Shown piece after piece: positions 53,604-63,718 of a DNA stretch of 64,000 nt (position 1 is the stretch's first letter; each line of letters begins with the position of its first letter). Source of the DNA: Rikenellaceae bacterium (lineage in GTDB: Bacteria > Bacteroidota > Bacteroidia > Bacteroidales > UBA932); contig JALEPJ010000004.1 of assembly GCA_022766385.1 (NCBI GenBank), forward strand, positions 1 through 64,000, given 5' to 3'. Position numbers and translations under genes: made by a program. The notes under the pieces were generated by a model. That model worked only from the letters and a program-made list of their open reading frames with translations. It was not told the origin of the DNA and made no database searches.

Positions 53604-54347
53604 TTATGCCTCCTTGCGGCTGAGAGCCAACCATATCCTCAGTCCGTAAATTGAGTTAATAAGGTAAAAACTATACTTGATGATGTAAATCAATGCATAG
53701 GAACCGCCTGTCTGCGAAAGGGTCCAGGACCACATAAGTATGGAGAAAATATTGACTCCTATCCAGAAAAACCACTGTTCCATATAGGCATTTGACATAA
53801 AGAGCTGGCCCAAAATATTGCAAGCCAGGGTAATAACGTCAAGGATTACTGACCATTTCAGGAAAGTGCCGGCCGCTGACTTGTCAAAGTGAGCCAAAAT
53901 GAAATATAAGGCCACAGAGCCCAGCAGCAAGAGCAGGGAAGTAATCAGCCACCCACGGGCATCAAGACGTTTTGCTGCCGGTTTATCGGTGCTTGAAGCG
54001 CCACTCTTGCGCCATTGCGCCAGACCTATGAACTGCATAGGCACAAAATAGACCAGGTGGAGCAATGCATTCCCGAGTCCTGTGCCCCCATTTCTCCAGT
54101 TGATAAAGCAGATCACTCCGTAGATACTCACATCCAGGAAACCGAACAGGAAGGTAAGAATATTGCCATTGGCTGAAAATACAGTGCTCATAACGCCCAT
54201 CAGCGAGCCGAATGCGGATACCAGAAGCAAGATCTTTCCGCCTGTAGAATCACCCAGTTTGAGGGCTGTGGTGAGCACAAGCGCCACAGTCATACCTATC
54301 AGCACGAAGGCGCTGAACAATTTATTGAATTTTTCTTCGTTCTTCAT
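53604..54347 (-). CDS. pnuC: PnuC-type vitamin/nicotinamide riboside transporter (copy 2)
   Basis: 247 residues with about seven or eight helices and the PnuC-type segments NGNILTFLFGFLDVSIYGVICF, FIGLAQWRKSG and FLINSIYGLRIWLALSRKE at the end. It differs strongly from copy 1 and has an extra N-terminal region. The start overlaps the uvrC stop by 4 bases (ATGA). Substrate unknown. Confidence 0.85.
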   Translation of the reverse strand: MKNEEKFNKLFSAFVLIGMTVALVLTTALKLGDSTGGKILLLVSAFGSLMGVMSTVFSANGNILTFLFGFLDVSIYGVICFINWRNGGTGLGNALLHLVYFVPMQFIGLAQWRKSGASSTDKPAAKRLDARGWLITSLLLLLGSVALYFILAHFDKSAAGTFLKWSVILDVITLACNILGQLFMSNAYMEQWFFWIGVNIFSILMWSWTLSQTGGSYALIYIIKYSFYLINSIYGLRIWLALSRKEA

Positions 54348-56137
54348 TTTTCGTTCAATGATTTGTGTATGCGCTCGGCCAGCTGTGCGCCAACGAGTGC
54401 AGCAATGTCCTCAATGCTTGCAGAGGCTATCCGGGCAACGCTCCCGAAGTGCATGAGGAGCCGGTTTTCGGTCTGTTCACCAACGCCCTTGATATCCCTC
54501 AGCGCCGATTTTACCTGAGCTTTGCTGCGTAGATTGCGGTGGAAGGTGATACCGAAACGGTGAGCCTCATCCCTTATCCTTTGGAGCAATTTAAGAGCCT
54601 GAGAGTTGCGGTCGAGGAAGAGGGGATAAGGGTCCCCAACGCGTATTACCTCCTCCAGTCGCTTTGCAAGACCGATTACGGTGAGCTTGTCGGTTAATCC
54701 CAGCTCCCTGAGCGCCTCGTAGGCGAAGCCCAATTGCCCCTTGCCTCCATCTATAACAATGAGCTGGGGCAGGTCCTCGGGATGTTCCTCGAGCATACGC
54801 GAATAGCGGCGGTTCACTACTTCCTTCATCGAAGCATAATCGTTTGCGCCAATGACGGTCTTTATCTTGAATCGGCGGTAATCCTTCTTCGAAGGCACGC
54901 CATTGCGGAAAACGACACAGGAGGCAACGGGATTCGTGCCCTGTATGTTCGAATTGTCGAAGCACTCCATATGGACCGGCGCCTCCTTCATGCCCAGGGC
55001 AATGCGCAATTCCTCGACCACCGCAGCCTTGAAGGTCTCCGGATCGGTCTGCTCGCGCTGCCTCAATGAATTGAACTGGTATTCCTTTGCGTTTTTTGCG
55101 CTGAGTGAGAGCAATGCCAGCTTGTCGCCCTTTACAGGAATTTTGAACTCCACCCCGAGAATCTCGACATCCGGCAGGAAAGGGACAATAACCTCGTGCG
55201 AGAGCTTGCCGAACTTCGATTCTATTTCTGCAATGAAACAGCTGAGAACGGAGGCCTGTTCCTCTTCGATATTCATCTTGAAGCCCAGATTCAGGGACTG
55301 GACTATGCTGCCTGAGCGTATTCTGAGGAAATTGCCATAAGCATCGGCATTATCGAAAACGAGGGAGAACACATCGGCATTGATATCCCTGGCACCGCTG
55401 ATGATGGATTTGGAGTAGTGGTTCTCGAGCAATGCCAGCTTCTCCTTATAGATCTGAGCTGTCTCGAAGTCCAATTGTTCCGCTGCCTGCATCATACGCT
55501 GGCGATACTGCTGGACTATTTCAGCTGCACTGCCTTTCAACAGGGACACAATCTCCTCAATATCAAGCTTATACTCCTGCATTGAAACGGCACCTATGCA
55601 GCAGCCCCTGCACTTCTTGATCTGATAATCGAGGCAGGGTCTCATCTTGCCTCTAAGTATGCTTTCGGAGTCTATTTTGAGTTTACAGGAGCGCAGACGG
55701 TAGTTGGAATTGAAGAAATCAAGCAGGTTTCTGGCGTGCAGGACAGAGCTGTACGGCCCGAAATAACGGGAGCCGTTCTGTACTACTTTCCTGGTGAGAT
55801 AGACACGCGGAAAAGGCTCGTTGCTGATACAAATCCAAGGATAGGTCTTGGAGTCTTTCAGCAGTATATTGTACTTTGGCTTGTATTGCTTTATGAGATT
55901 GTTTTCAAGCAGGAGCGCGTCGGCTTCGCTGTCCACCACCGAATACTGAAGATCGGCTATTTTGGAGACCAGCACGCGAGTCTTGGTGTTAAGTCGCTCA
56001 GGGGCAACAAAATACTGATGGACACGTTTGAAGAGGTCCTTTGCCTTGCCCACATATATGACCTTTCCCGAGGCATCATAATACCTGTATACTCCGGGGG
56101 AGTGCGGCAATGATTTGATCTGTTCCCTGATATCCAT
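54344..56137 (-). CDS. uvrC: Excinuclease ABC subunit C
   Basis: The 597-residue nuclease makes both cuts in nucleotide excision repair. N-terminal GIY-YIG domain (PGVYRYYDASGKVIYVGKAKDL), a Cys cluster (CRGCCIGAV), a UVR motif (about 205-240), the RNase H-like C-domain (HMECFDNSNIQGTNPVAS, LIVIDGGKGQ) and a terminal helix-hairpin-helix. It lies 119 bases after rpsC. Confidence 0.96.
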   Translation of the reverse strand: MDIREQIKSLPHSPGVYRYYDASGKVIYVGKAKDLFKRVHQYFVAPERLNTKTRVLVSKIADLQYSVVDSEADALLLENNLIKQYKPKYNILLKDSKTYPWICISNEPFPRVYLTRKVVQNGSRYFGPYSSVLHARNLLDFFNSNYRLRSCKLKIDSESILRGKMRPCLDYQIKKCRGCCIGAVSMQEYKLDIEEIVSLLKGSAAEIVQQYRQRMMQAAEQLDFETAQIYKEKLALLENHYSKSIISGARDINADVFSLVFDNADAYGNFLRIRSGSIVQSLNLGFKMNIEEEQASVLSCFIAEIESKFGKLSHEVIVPFLPDVEILGVEFKIPVKGDKLALLSLSAKNAKEYQFNSLRQREQTDPETFKAAVVEELRIALGMKEAPVHMECFDNSNIQGTNPVASCVVFRNGVPSKKDYRRFKIKTVIGANDYASMKEVVNRRYSRMLEEHPEDLPQLIVIDGGKGQLGFAYEALRELGLTDKLTVIGLAKRLEEVIRVGDPYPLFLDRNSQALKLLQRIRDEAHRFGITFHRNLRSKAQVKSALRDIKGVGEQTENRLLMHFGSVARIASASIEDIAALVGAQLAERIHKSLNEK

Positions 56138-56201
56138 TCCTGCGAACTATAAAGTCCTTATCTGCCGATCGCGCTTGCAATAAAGGAGCTGTAGATACAA
56201 A

Positions 56202-56229
56202 AGTGCCGTTCCCTGACGGCAACGGCACT
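56202..56229 (-). terminator. Hairpin after rpsC
   Basis: AGTGCCGTT (56202-56210) and AACGGCACT (56221-56229) form a perfect 9-bp stem, followed on the minus strand by TTTTG. It probably ends the rplC-rpsC transcript. Confidence 0.6.
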
Positions 56230-56256
56230 AATATAGTCAAATTTCCGTAAAGAAAA

Positions 56257-57009
56257 TTACTTCTGGTTGTTGTCTCTGCGAGGACGACGGTCACCACGAC
56301 GTGGACCGCGGTCTGAACGACGGTCATTGCGTCCTGATGCTGCCTGAGCATTTGCTGCAACACCTGAATTAGGTGAGAGATCCTGCTTTCCGTAACGCTC
56401 GCCATTGCAGATCCAAACCTTGATACCGAGGCAACCAACCTTGGTGTTTGCTACTGCAAGAGCGTAATCAATGTCTGCACGGAAGGTGTGGAGAGGTGTA
56501 CGACCCTCCTTGAACATCTCCGAACGAGCCATTTCAGCACCGCCGACGCGACCGCTGATCTGAACCTTGATACCCTCTGCACCAACTCTCATAGTGTTGG
56601 CTACTGCCATCTTGATAGCGCGTCTGTATGAAACACGGCCTTCGATCTGGCGGGCAATGCTGTCTGCTACGATGTGTGCGTCTACCTCAGGACGCTTAAC
56701 CTCGAAGATGTTGATCTGAACATCCTTCTTGGTTACCTTCTTGAGCTCTTCCTTAAGCTTGTCAACCTCCTGGCCGCCCTTACCGATGATGACACCTGGA
56801 CGTGCTGCATGGATAGTTACAGTGATAAGCTTGAGGGTTCTCTCAATAACAATCTTTGAAAGGCTGGCCTTTGCAAGACGGTTTGTAAGATATTTGCGGA
56901 TCTCGTAGTCTTCTGCAATCTTCTCTGCGTAGTTTCCACCACACCAGTTAGAGTCCCAACCACGGGTGATACCGATTCTGTTGCTGATAGGATTAGTTTT
57001 CTGTCCCAT
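56257..57009 (-). CDS. rpsC: 30S ribosomal protein S3
   Basis: 250 residues: [20 protein letters not shown], a KH domain (about 60-110, [16 protein letters not shown]) and a C-terminal S3 domain, then a tail rich in Arg, Asp and Asn ([16 protein letters not shown]). Last gene of this half of the cluster; rplP does not follow. Confidence 0.97.
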   Translation of the reverse strand: MGQKTNPISNRIGITRGWDSNWCGGNYAEKIAEDYEIRKYLTNRLAKASLSKIVIERTLKLITVTIHAARPGVIIGKGGQEVDKLKEELKKVTKKDVQINIFEVKRPEVDAHIVADSIARQIEGRVSYRRAIKMAVANTMRVGAEGIKVQISGRVGGAEMARSEMFKEGRTPLHTFRADIDYALAVANTKVGCLGIKVWICNGERYGKQDLSPNSGVAANAQAASGRNDRRSDRGPRRGDRRPRRDNNQK

Positions 57010-57013
57010 AATA

Positions 57014-57430
57014 TTACTCCTCTACTGCTGCTGGTTTAACATCAAGAACTACTGTAACGTGGTTTGAACGCTTGCGGATGCGTCCTGCTCTTCCCTGAGG
57101 GCATGGGCGGATTCTCTTGAGCGTACGTCCCTCATCCACCATAATGGTCTTAACGTATACGTTACCGTTGTCAAGATCCTTGGTATTCTCAGGATTCTTA
57201 GCCTCCCAGTTTGCAATAGCGCTGCGGAGGAGAGTCTCGAGACGGATTGAAGCCTCTCTCTTGGAGAACTTCAAAAGATCGAGCGCACGGTTAACCTCGA
57301 CTCCTCTGATGGTGTCTGCAACGAGGCGCATCTTGCGAGGTGAGGTAGGAACGTCATTCAGCTTGGCAATTGCTGTAGCCTTCTTGGCCTCCTTGAGGCC
57401 TTCTGCCATAAGTCTTTTACGCTTTCCCAT
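57014..57430 (-). CDS. rplV: 50S ribosomal protein L22
   Basis: 138 residues with an N-terminal extension ([17 protein letters not shown]) before the L22 fold ([38 protein letters not shown]). Confidence 0.97.
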   Translation of the reverse strand: MGKRKRLMAEGLKEAKKATAIAKLNDVPTSPRKMRLVADTIRGVEVNRALDLLKFSKREASIRLETLLRSAIANWEAKNPENTKDLDNGNVYVKTIMVDEGRTLKRIRPCPQGRAGRIRKRSNHVTVVLDVKPAAVEE

Positions 57431-57435
57431 TGTGA

Positions 57436-57708
57436 TTACTTCTTATTGTTACCTGAATGACCTCTAAAGTTACGTGTAGGGGCGAACTCGCCGAGTTTGT
57501 GACCTACCATCTGCTCAGTAACATAAACAGGAATGAACTTGTTTCCATTATGAACTGCGATAGTATGGCCGATGAAGTCAGGTGAAATCATGCTGGCGCG
57601 AGACCAAGTCTTGACCACCTCTTTCTTCTTGCCACCTTCATTCATAGCAAGAATCTTCTTTTCCAGAGCTTCCTGGATATATGGACCTTTTCTTAATGAA
57701 CGACTCAT
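57436..57708 (-). CDS. rpsS: 30S ribosomal protein S19
   Basis: 90 residues: [42 protein letters not shown] and [15 protein letters not shown]. Confidence 0.97.
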   Translation of the reverse strand: MSRSLRKGPYIQEALEKKILAMNEGGKKKEVVKTWSRASMISPDFIGHTIAVHNGNKFIPVYVTEQMVGHKLGEFAPTRNFRGHSGNNKK

Positions 57709-57728
57709 AATCTCAAAGTATTACCTGT

Positions 57729-58553
57729 TTATTTCTTTCTTCTTTCAATGATGAACTTATTTGAAGCTGCCTTAGGGTTACGTGTCTTGTAGCCCTTTGA
57801 TGGAAGACCCTTGCGTGAACGTGGGTGTCCTCCTGAAGCGCGTCCTTCACCACCACCCATAGGGTGATCTACCGGGTTCATTACGACACCACGGTTGCGT
57901 GGACGACGGCCAAGCCAACGGCTACGGCCAGCCTTTCCATAAGACTCGAGATTATGATCCGGATTGGATACTGTACCAACTGTAGCACGGCAGGCTACAG
58001 ATACCATTCTGGTCTCACCTGAAGGGAGGCGGAGAACGGCGTAGTTGCCCTCACGTGCAGCAAGCTGTGCAAAGGTACCTGCAGAACGTGCCATAGCGGC
58101 ACCCTGACCAGGACGGAGCTCGATGTTGTGAACGAGTGTACCTACAGGAATCTCCTTGAGAGGAAGAGCGTTGCCGACCTCAGGAGCTACGCCTGAACCG
58201 GAAGCGATGGTCTGTCCCACCTTGATTCCGTTAGGAGCAATGATATATCTCTTCTCGCCGTCTTCATACTGAACGAGAGCGATACGTGCTGAACGGTTAG
58301 GGTCGTACTCGATAGTGAGGACCTTAGCTGTGCACTCATCCTTGTCGCGGAGGAAATCGATGACACGGTACATTCTCTTATGACCGCCACCGATGTAACG
58401 CATAGTCATCTGACCTGTATTGTTACGGCCACCGGTATGCTTAAGAGGCTCCAACAATGATTTCTGAGGTTTCTTTGCGGTGATCTCTTCGAAGGAGCTG
58501 ATCGCCTTGTTTCTCTGACCAGGAGTTACTGGTTTGAACTTTCTGATTGCCAT
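57729..58553 (-). CDS. rplB: 50S ribosomal protein L2
   Basis: 274 residues: [20 protein letters not shown], an OB and an SH3-like domain, and the peptidyl-transferase-centre region [20 protein letters not shown] with the conserved His. Confidence 0.97.
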   Translation of the reverse strand: MAIRKFKPVTPGQRNKAISSFEEITAKKPQKSLLEPLKHTGGRNNTGQMTMRYIGGGHKRMYRVIDFLRDKDECTAKVLTIEYDPNRSARIALVQYEDGEKRYIIAPNGIKVGQTIASGSGVAPEVGNALPLKEIPVGTLVHNIELRPGQGAAMARSAGTFAQLAAREGNYAVLRLPSGETRMVSVACRATVGTVSNPDHNLESYGKAGRSRWLGRRPRNRGVVMNPVDHPMGGGEGRASGGHPRSRKGLPSKGYKTRNPKAASNKFIIERRKK

Positions 58554-58566
58554 TGTTTAGTCCTCC

Positions 58567-58857
58567 TTAAATATTAGCATAGAAATCAATCTTATCATCT
58601 CCGACGAGGGTGATGTAAGCTTTCTTGAAATGATTCATACGTCCACGGAGAAGGCCAGACTTGGTATAGCGTGACTTTCTCTTTCCGTGATAGTTAGCGG
58701 TGTTGACATCGGCTACTGAGACATTGTACATCTGCTCGATAGCCGCCTTTATCTGGAGCTTGTTGGCTCTACGGTCCACGATGAAACCGTAACGGTTCAA
58801 TTTCTCGCCCTGATCCGTCAGTTTCTCTGTTACGATTGGCTTAAATATGATTCCCAT
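58567..58857 (-). CDS. rplW: 50S ribosomal protein L23
   Basis: 96 residues: KPIVTEKLTDQGEKLNRYGF and YTKSGLLRGRMNHFKKAYITL. Lies at the exit tunnel. Confidence 0.96.
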   Translation of the reverse strand: MGIIFKPIVTEKLTDQGEKLNRYGFIVDRRANKLQIKAAIEQMYNVSVADVNTANYHGKRKSRYTKSGLLRGRMNHFKKAYITLVGDDKIDFYANI

Positions 58858-58878
58858 CTCTTAATCTTTTTTAGCGTC

Positions 58879-59505
58879 TTACTTAACACGTGATGAGATG
58901 ATATCCTGAACACCGTCAACAAGTACGAGTGAATTTGCATTCATAATAGCGTAAGTGTTGATCTCGTCTACAGTGATAACATTTGCCCACTCGAGGTTAC
59001 GAGACGAAAGGAAAATATTGGTTGAATTCTCTGGAAGAATCACGAGGACCTTTCTGTCGCCTGCCTTGATGTTTGAAAGGATCTTTGCGAACTCCTTGGT
59101 CTTCGGAGCATCCATTGTGAAAGGCTCAACAACTACGATAGCGTTCTCCTGTGCCTTGTAAGAAAGGGCGGATACGCGTGCGAGGCTCTTGACCTTCTTA
59201 TTCAACTTGGTTCTGTATGAACGTGGCATAGGACCAAAAACACGGCCTCCGCCAACGAAAATATTAGCCTTCAAGCTACCGTGACGAGCGCCGCCGCCAC
59301 CCTTCTGACGACCGAGCTTCTTGGTGCTGTATGCAACCTCGCTGCGGTCCTTGGTCTTGGCAGTACCCTGACGCTGGTTTGCGAGATACTGTACTACGTC
59401 GAGATAAATAGCGTGATCGTTAGGTGTCACACCGAATGCGTTCTCTGGGAGAACAACCTTCTTTCCGGATTCTGATCCGTCAATTTTGTAAACTGACAAC
59501 TCCAT
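58879..59505 (-). CDS. rplD: 50S ribosomal protein L4
   Basis: 208 residues: [19 protein letters not shown], the extended loop [20 protein letters not shown] and the C-terminal LVDGVQDI. Confidence 0.97.
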   Translation of the reverse strand: MELSVYKIDGSESGKKVVLPENAFGVTPNDHAIYLDVVQYLANQRQGTAKTKDRSEVAYSTKKLGRQKGGGGARHGSLKANIFVGGGRVFGPMPRSYRTKLNKKVKSLARVSALSYKAQENAIVVVEPFTMDAPKTKEFAKILSNIKAGDRKVLVILPENSTNIFLSSRNLEWANVITVDEINTYAIMNANSLVLVDGVQDIISSRVK

Positions 59506-59508
59506 AAC

Positions 59509-60135
59509 TTAAGCCTCCACAATTACATATGAACCTTTAGCTCCTGGAACAGAGCCCTTCACTACGAGAAGATTGTGCTCAGGGATAACCTTGACAACCT
59601 GAAGGTTGAATACCTTCACTCTTTCATTTCCCATATGGCCGGCCATGCGCATTCCAGGGAATACACGTGAAGGCCAAGATGATGCACCCATTGAACCAGG
59701 GTGACGGAGACGATTGTGCTGACCATGGGTCTGACCACCTACACCCTGGAAGTGGTGACGGTGTACGACGCCCTGGAAACCCTTACCTTTAGAGGTACCG
59801 ACAACATCAACGAACTTTACGTCCTCTGTGATGACATCAGCTACTGCAAGGGAGTCGCCGAGTTTAAGCTCTCCTGCGAAGTCAGCCTCGAACTCAACGA
59901 GCTTCTTCTTAGGAGTGGTTCCTGCCTTTTCAAAATGGCCCTTAAGAGCCGCGGTGGTCTGCTTTTCTTTCTTTTCGTCATAGGCAAGCTGTACAGCGGC
60001 ATAACCATCTTTTTCTACTGTACGAACTTGTGTGACAACGCAAGGACCAGCCTCAATAACGGTGCATGGTATATTCTTACCATCAGCACCGAAAACGGAA
60101 GTCATTCCGATTTTCTTTCCAATTAATCCAGGCAT
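59509..60135 (-). CDS. rplC: 50S ribosomal protein L3
   Basis: 208 residues: [20 protein letters not shown] and the central loop [20 protein letters not shown]. It is the first gene of this half; rpsJ, its usual upstream neighbour, is missing and the transcript has its own promoter at 60195-60224. Confidence 0.97.
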   Translation of the reverse strand: MPGLIGKKIGMTSVFGADGKNIPCTVIEAGPCVVTQVRTVEKDGYAAVQLAYDEKKEKQTTAALKGHFEKAGTTPKKKLVEFEADFAGELKLGDSLAVADVITEDVKFVDVVGTSKGKGFQGVVHRHHFQGVGGQTHGQHNRLRHPGSMGASSWPSRVFPGMRMAGHMGNERVKVFNLQVVKVIPEHNLLVVKGSVPGAKGSYVIVEA

Positions 60136-60194
60136 TGGTTTGATAATTAATTGTTAATTAATACTTTAACGTTTCCGCACACTTTTGCGGGTTG

Positions 60195-60224
60195 CAAATA
60201 TACGACTATTTTTTCAATTGACAA
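60195..60224 (-). promoter_or_regulatory. Promoter of the rplC-rpsC half of the ribosomal cluster
   Basis: TTG (minus, 60222-60224), 19-base spacer and TATATTTG (60195-60202), giving a leader of about 55 bases. Confidence 0.65.
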
Positions 60225-60326
60225 TCAATAATTTAGAATTTTTTAATTATTTTATCAATTCACGCAACCTGTCCCGGTCTCCTCTCCCTTTGCGCGCACA
60301 TACGCGGTTTTTTAGGGAAGAATCGC

Positions 60327-60344
60327 TATATTTGTCTATATTTG
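60327..60344 (+). promoter_or_regulatory. Tandem -7 boxes before dacA
   Basis: TATATTTG occurs twice, at 60327-60334 and 60337-60344. The second ends 6 bases before the ATG. No clear -33. Confidence 0.5.
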
Positions 60345-60350
60345 TAAACT

Positions 60351-61184
60351 ATGTTGCTGGAGATATTCGGTTTTTTGAGATTGTCCTTCGCGGATATCGT
60401 GGACATTCTGGTGGTCGCAGCCCTCATTTCGGTGCTCATACGCTGGATCAGGGGGTCCTCGGCGATGAATATCTTCATTGCCATACTGATGCTGCTGGCG
60501 ACAAGCCTGCTGGCCGAGTCGCTGAACATGAGGTTGATGTCAGCCATCCTGAAGACTGTGCTCGACGTGGGAGTCATTGCCCTTGTGGTGATTTTTCAGC
60601 CAGAAATCCGTCACTTCCTGATAAGATTGGGCAGCCGCTCCGGACTCACCGGCAAATGGAGGAACCTGGCAAACCGTCTTCTGGGAATATCCGAGACGGC
60701 GAACATTGATGGAGAAACAGCCAAGGAAATCACCGAAGCCTGCAGAATGATGAGCGAAGACAGGACTGGTGCGCTCATTGTCCTTCCCGGCGAAAATCCG
60801 CTCCAGCAGATTGTGGAAACCGGTGATATCATTGACGCACGCGTAAGCAGAAGACTCATACTGAACATCTTCTTCAAGAATTCTCCACTGCACGACGGCG
60901 CGATGATCATCAGAAGCGACAGGATTATTGCAGCGCGATGCACGCTTCCCATTACATCCAGGACGGACATTCCCGCCAGCTATGGAATGCGCCATAAGGC
61001 CGCCATCGGTATGTCGGAGGAGAGCGATGCCTCCATCATTGTCGTATCTGAGGAGACTGGAGGCATTTCCTTCATCCGGAGCGGCAATTTGACCAAGATA
61101 ACCAATATCAATGAGTTGACGTTGCTCCTGAGCCAGTCGCGCCAGGCTGATGGAGCCCAGAAAAAGGAAGAGGAGAACGATTGA
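60351..61184 (+). CDS. dacA: Membrane diadenylate cyclase (CdaA/DacA type)
   Basis: The 277-residue protein makes cyclic di-AMP from two ATP. Three N-terminal transmembrane helices (about 15-85) precede the DisA_N catalytic domain (about 110-235). The DGA motif is at 182-184; the usual RHR motif reads RHK (214-216). Cyclic di-AMP governs osmotic and cell wall balance. The stop overlaps the mutS2 start codon. Confidence 0.93.
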   Translation: MLLEIFGFLRLSFADIVDILVVAALISVLIRWIRGSSAMNIFIAILMLLATSLLAESLNMRLMSAILKTVLDVGVIALVVIFQPEIRHFLIRLGSRSGLTGKWRNLANRLLGISETANIDGETAKEITEACRMMSEDRTGALIVLPGENPLQQIVETGDIIDARVSRRLILNIFFKNSPLHDGAMIIRSDRIIAARCTLPITSRTDIPASYGMRHKAAIGMSEESDASIIVVSEETGGISFIRSGNLTKITNINELTLLLSQSRQADGAQKKEEEND

Positions 61185-63709
61185 TGACGACAGATACCAG
61201 ACTTGAAGAGAAACTCGGATTCGATAGGATAAGAAAAATCATTTCGGATCGCTGCGAGACGGAATATGCCGCCGACAGGGTAGCGAACGAGTCTTTCTCC
61301 ACAAAGAAGGAAATCATACGAAACAGACTCTTGCTTACAGATGAGATGAGGCTCATCGTAATGTTTGAGGACAGCTTCCCCACAACGGGATACATTGACA
61401 CGCTACCCTTCCTGAAGCCTTTGCTCAAGGAAGGTTCGAACATTGACCTGCTTTCAGTCGGAAAGCTGAAAACCATGCTTGAGACCACAAGGAAGATTAC
61501 AAATTTCTTCCATTCCATAAAGGACGGTATCTATCCCAACCTCAAGCGCATGGCGTCGACAGTCGAGGCTTTCCCCGAGATTCAGAAAAGGATTGACGGC
61601 ATTATTGACCGTTATGGGGACATTAAGGACAGCGCTTCCGACGAACTCTATAGCATACGCAGGAGCCTCAGAGACAAGGAGGCGGCCATTTCGAAGAGGG
61701 CTTCTGCCATTCTTAAGCGCGCACAGGAGGAGGGTCTCGTGGACAGTGACGCCTCTGTAGCAATACGCGACGGCAAGTTCCTCATCCCTGTCAGCAGCAC
61801 CAACAAACGCAAGTTCAGCGGCTTCATTTATGATGAGTCGGCATCCGGCAAAACCACTTTCATCGAACCGGCGGAAATAGTCGGTCTGGAGAACGAAATA
61901 ATAGAACTTCGCTTTGCCGAGAGCCGCGAAATAAGCCGCATCCTGCACGAATTCAGCGAGTTTATCAGGCCTTATATTCCTGAACTTATGGATTCTGCTT
62001 CCTTCCTGGGAGAAATAGACTTCATCCTCGCCAAGGCCCAGACAGCCCTGGACTTCATTGCCGGAATGCCTGTGATCTCCGAAAAGGGAGAGCTGATTTT
62101 GCGCAAGGCCCGCCATCCCCTGCTCGAACAGGCCCTTAAGAAGGAAGGCAAGAGCATAGTCCCGACATCGCTCGCCCTCAACCCGGAAAAGCATATTCTG
62201 ATGATTTCAGGCCCCAACGCCGGGGGCAAGTCCGTATGCCTGAAAACCGCCGGTCTGTTGCAGTATATGTTCCAATGGGGTATGCTCATCCCGACATCGG
62301 AAACGTCCGAACTGCCCATCTTCGACAGAATCATCGTCATCATAGGAGACGACCAGTCCATTGACAATGACCTCAGCACCTACAGTTCTTTCCTGAAGGA
62401 CATGCGCGATATGCTGGGCAATGCCGATGATAGGACGCTGGTGCTCATCGACGAGTTCGGCTCGGGCACAGAGCCGGCAGCGGGAGGGGCAATTGCCGAG
62501 GCTATCCTCAGCGAAATCGACCGCAGAGGCGTCTATGGCGTCATTACCACCCACTATACGAATCTGAAGCTCTACGCCGCCTCAGGCGATAACGGCTGCG
62601 TCAACGGCGCGATGCTCTTCGACGCCAAGAACATTGCCCCGCTCTTCCAGCTCGAAATCGGACTTCCGGGCAATTCCTTCGCGTTTGAGCTTGCGAGGAA
62701 GATGGGGCTGCCCGAGAGCATAGTCAAGGAAGCCGAGAGCAGGGCAGGAGAGGAGTTCGTGGGCATTGAGAAGAACCTCAAGCAAATCGCCCGGAACCGC
62801 AGAGTCCTCGACCTGAAGCTCCAGAAGGTCAAGGTTGCCGACAAGACGCTTGAAAACATAACCGGAAAATACCAGAAGGAGCTTGAGGAAATCAAGCAAA
62901 AGCGCAAGGAAATTCTGGACGAGGCCAAAAAGGAGGCTGAAGACATAGTGCGCGGAGCCAATAGGAAGGTTGAAAAGACCATAAGGACCATAAAGGAAGC
63001 TCAAGCTGAAAGGGAGCAGACAAAGGAGGCCAGAAAGGAGCTCCAGAATTTCTTGGGAGCTCTCGAAAGAAGCAAGAGCGAACAACAGAAAACGCGCGAA
63101 GAGTATCTGGAGAACAAACTCGAGCAGCTGAGCAAGCGAAAGGAGAAAGAACAGCAGCGAAAGGCTCGCAGGGGAGTGACGGACCCGGCCGAGATTCAGA
63201 AAATAGAGGAACAGAAAAGGCTCGAAGCCTTCCGCTCGGCCCCGCTAAAAGTGGGGGAAAAGGTTCGCGTAAAAGAGAACGGACTGGTCGGAGAGGTCTC
63301 AAAAGTCTCAAACAAGGCAGTCACCCTGATTATCGGCAGCATCAGCAGCAAGATGCCTCTCGACAGAGTGGAGAGAATCTCTTCAAATGAGTACAAGGTC
63401 GCGGTCAAACAGATTGCCAAACCTTCAGCTCCGAAGGAGGATGCCGGAATCACTGCAAGGAAGCTCAATTTCAAATCGGAGCTGGACATAAGAGGGGAGA
63501 GGCTGGGCGATGCCCTTGACATTGTGACGCATTACATTGACGATGCGATGATGCTGGGAATGGGCTCTGTCCGCATCATACACGGAAAAGGCACGGGCGT
63601 CCTGCGGGAGGAAATACAGAAATATCTGCGGACCATTCCGGGCGTGAATTGCCACGATGAACACATCCAATTCGGTGGAAGCGGAGTAACTATTGTTGAA
63701 TTCGATTGA
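61184..63709 (+). CDS. mutS2: Endonuclease MutS2
   Basis: The 841-residue MutS-like ATPase lacks a mismatch-recognition domain. It has a core domain, an ATPase with Walker A GPNAGGKS (near residue 344) and LVLIDEFGSGTEP, a long coiled coil (about 510-680) and a C-terminal Smr nuclease domain (about 768-841: LDIRGERLGDAL, then IIHGKGTGVLR). It limits recombination or rescues collided ribosomes in other bacteria. ATG 61184 overlaps the dacA stop (TGATG). Confidence 0.95.
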   Translation: MTTDTRLEEKLGFDRIRKIISDRCETEYAADRVANESFSTKKEIIRNRLLLTDEMRLIVMFEDSFPTTGYIDTLPFLKPLLKEGSNIDLLSVGKLKTMLETTRKITNFFHSIKDGIYPNLKRMASTVEAFPEIQKRIDGIIDRYGDIKDSASDELYSIRRSLRDKEAAISKRASAILKRAQEEGLVDSDASVAIRDGKFLIPVSSTNKRKFSGFIYDESASGKTTFIEPAEIVGLENEIIELRFAESREISRILHEFSEFIRPYIPELMDSASFLGEIDFILAKAQTALDFIAGMPVISEKGELILRKARHPLLEQALKKEGKSIVPTSLALNPEKHILMISGPNAGGKSVCLKTAGLLQYMFQWGMLIPTSETSELPIFDRIIVIIGDDQSIDNDLSTYSSFLKDMRDMLGNADDRTLVLIDEFGSGTEPAAGGAIAEAILSEIDRRGVYGVITTHYTNLKLYAASGDNGCVNGAMLFDAKNIAPLFQLEIGLPGNSFAFELARKMGLPESIVKEAESRAGEEFVGIEKNLKQIARNRRVLDLKLQKVKVADKTLENITGKYQKELEEIKQKRKEILDEAKKEAEDIVRGANRKVEKTIRTIKEAQAEREQTKEARKELQNFLGALERSKSEQQKTREEYLENKLEQLSKRKEKEQQRKARRGVTDPAEIQKIEEQKRLEAFRSAPLKVGEKVRVKENGLVGEVSKVSNKAVTLIIGSISSKMPLDRVERISSNEYKVAVKQIAKPSAPKEDAGITARKLNFKSELDIRGERLGDALDIVTHYIDDAMMLGMGSVRIIHGKGTGVLREEIQKYLRTIPGVNCHDEHIQFGGSGVTIVEFD

Positions 63710-63718
63710 TAGACGGAT

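Noticed and set aside
61454..62194. 246-codon minus-strand open frame
   Set aside because: Antisense to mutS2; no recognisable protein features.
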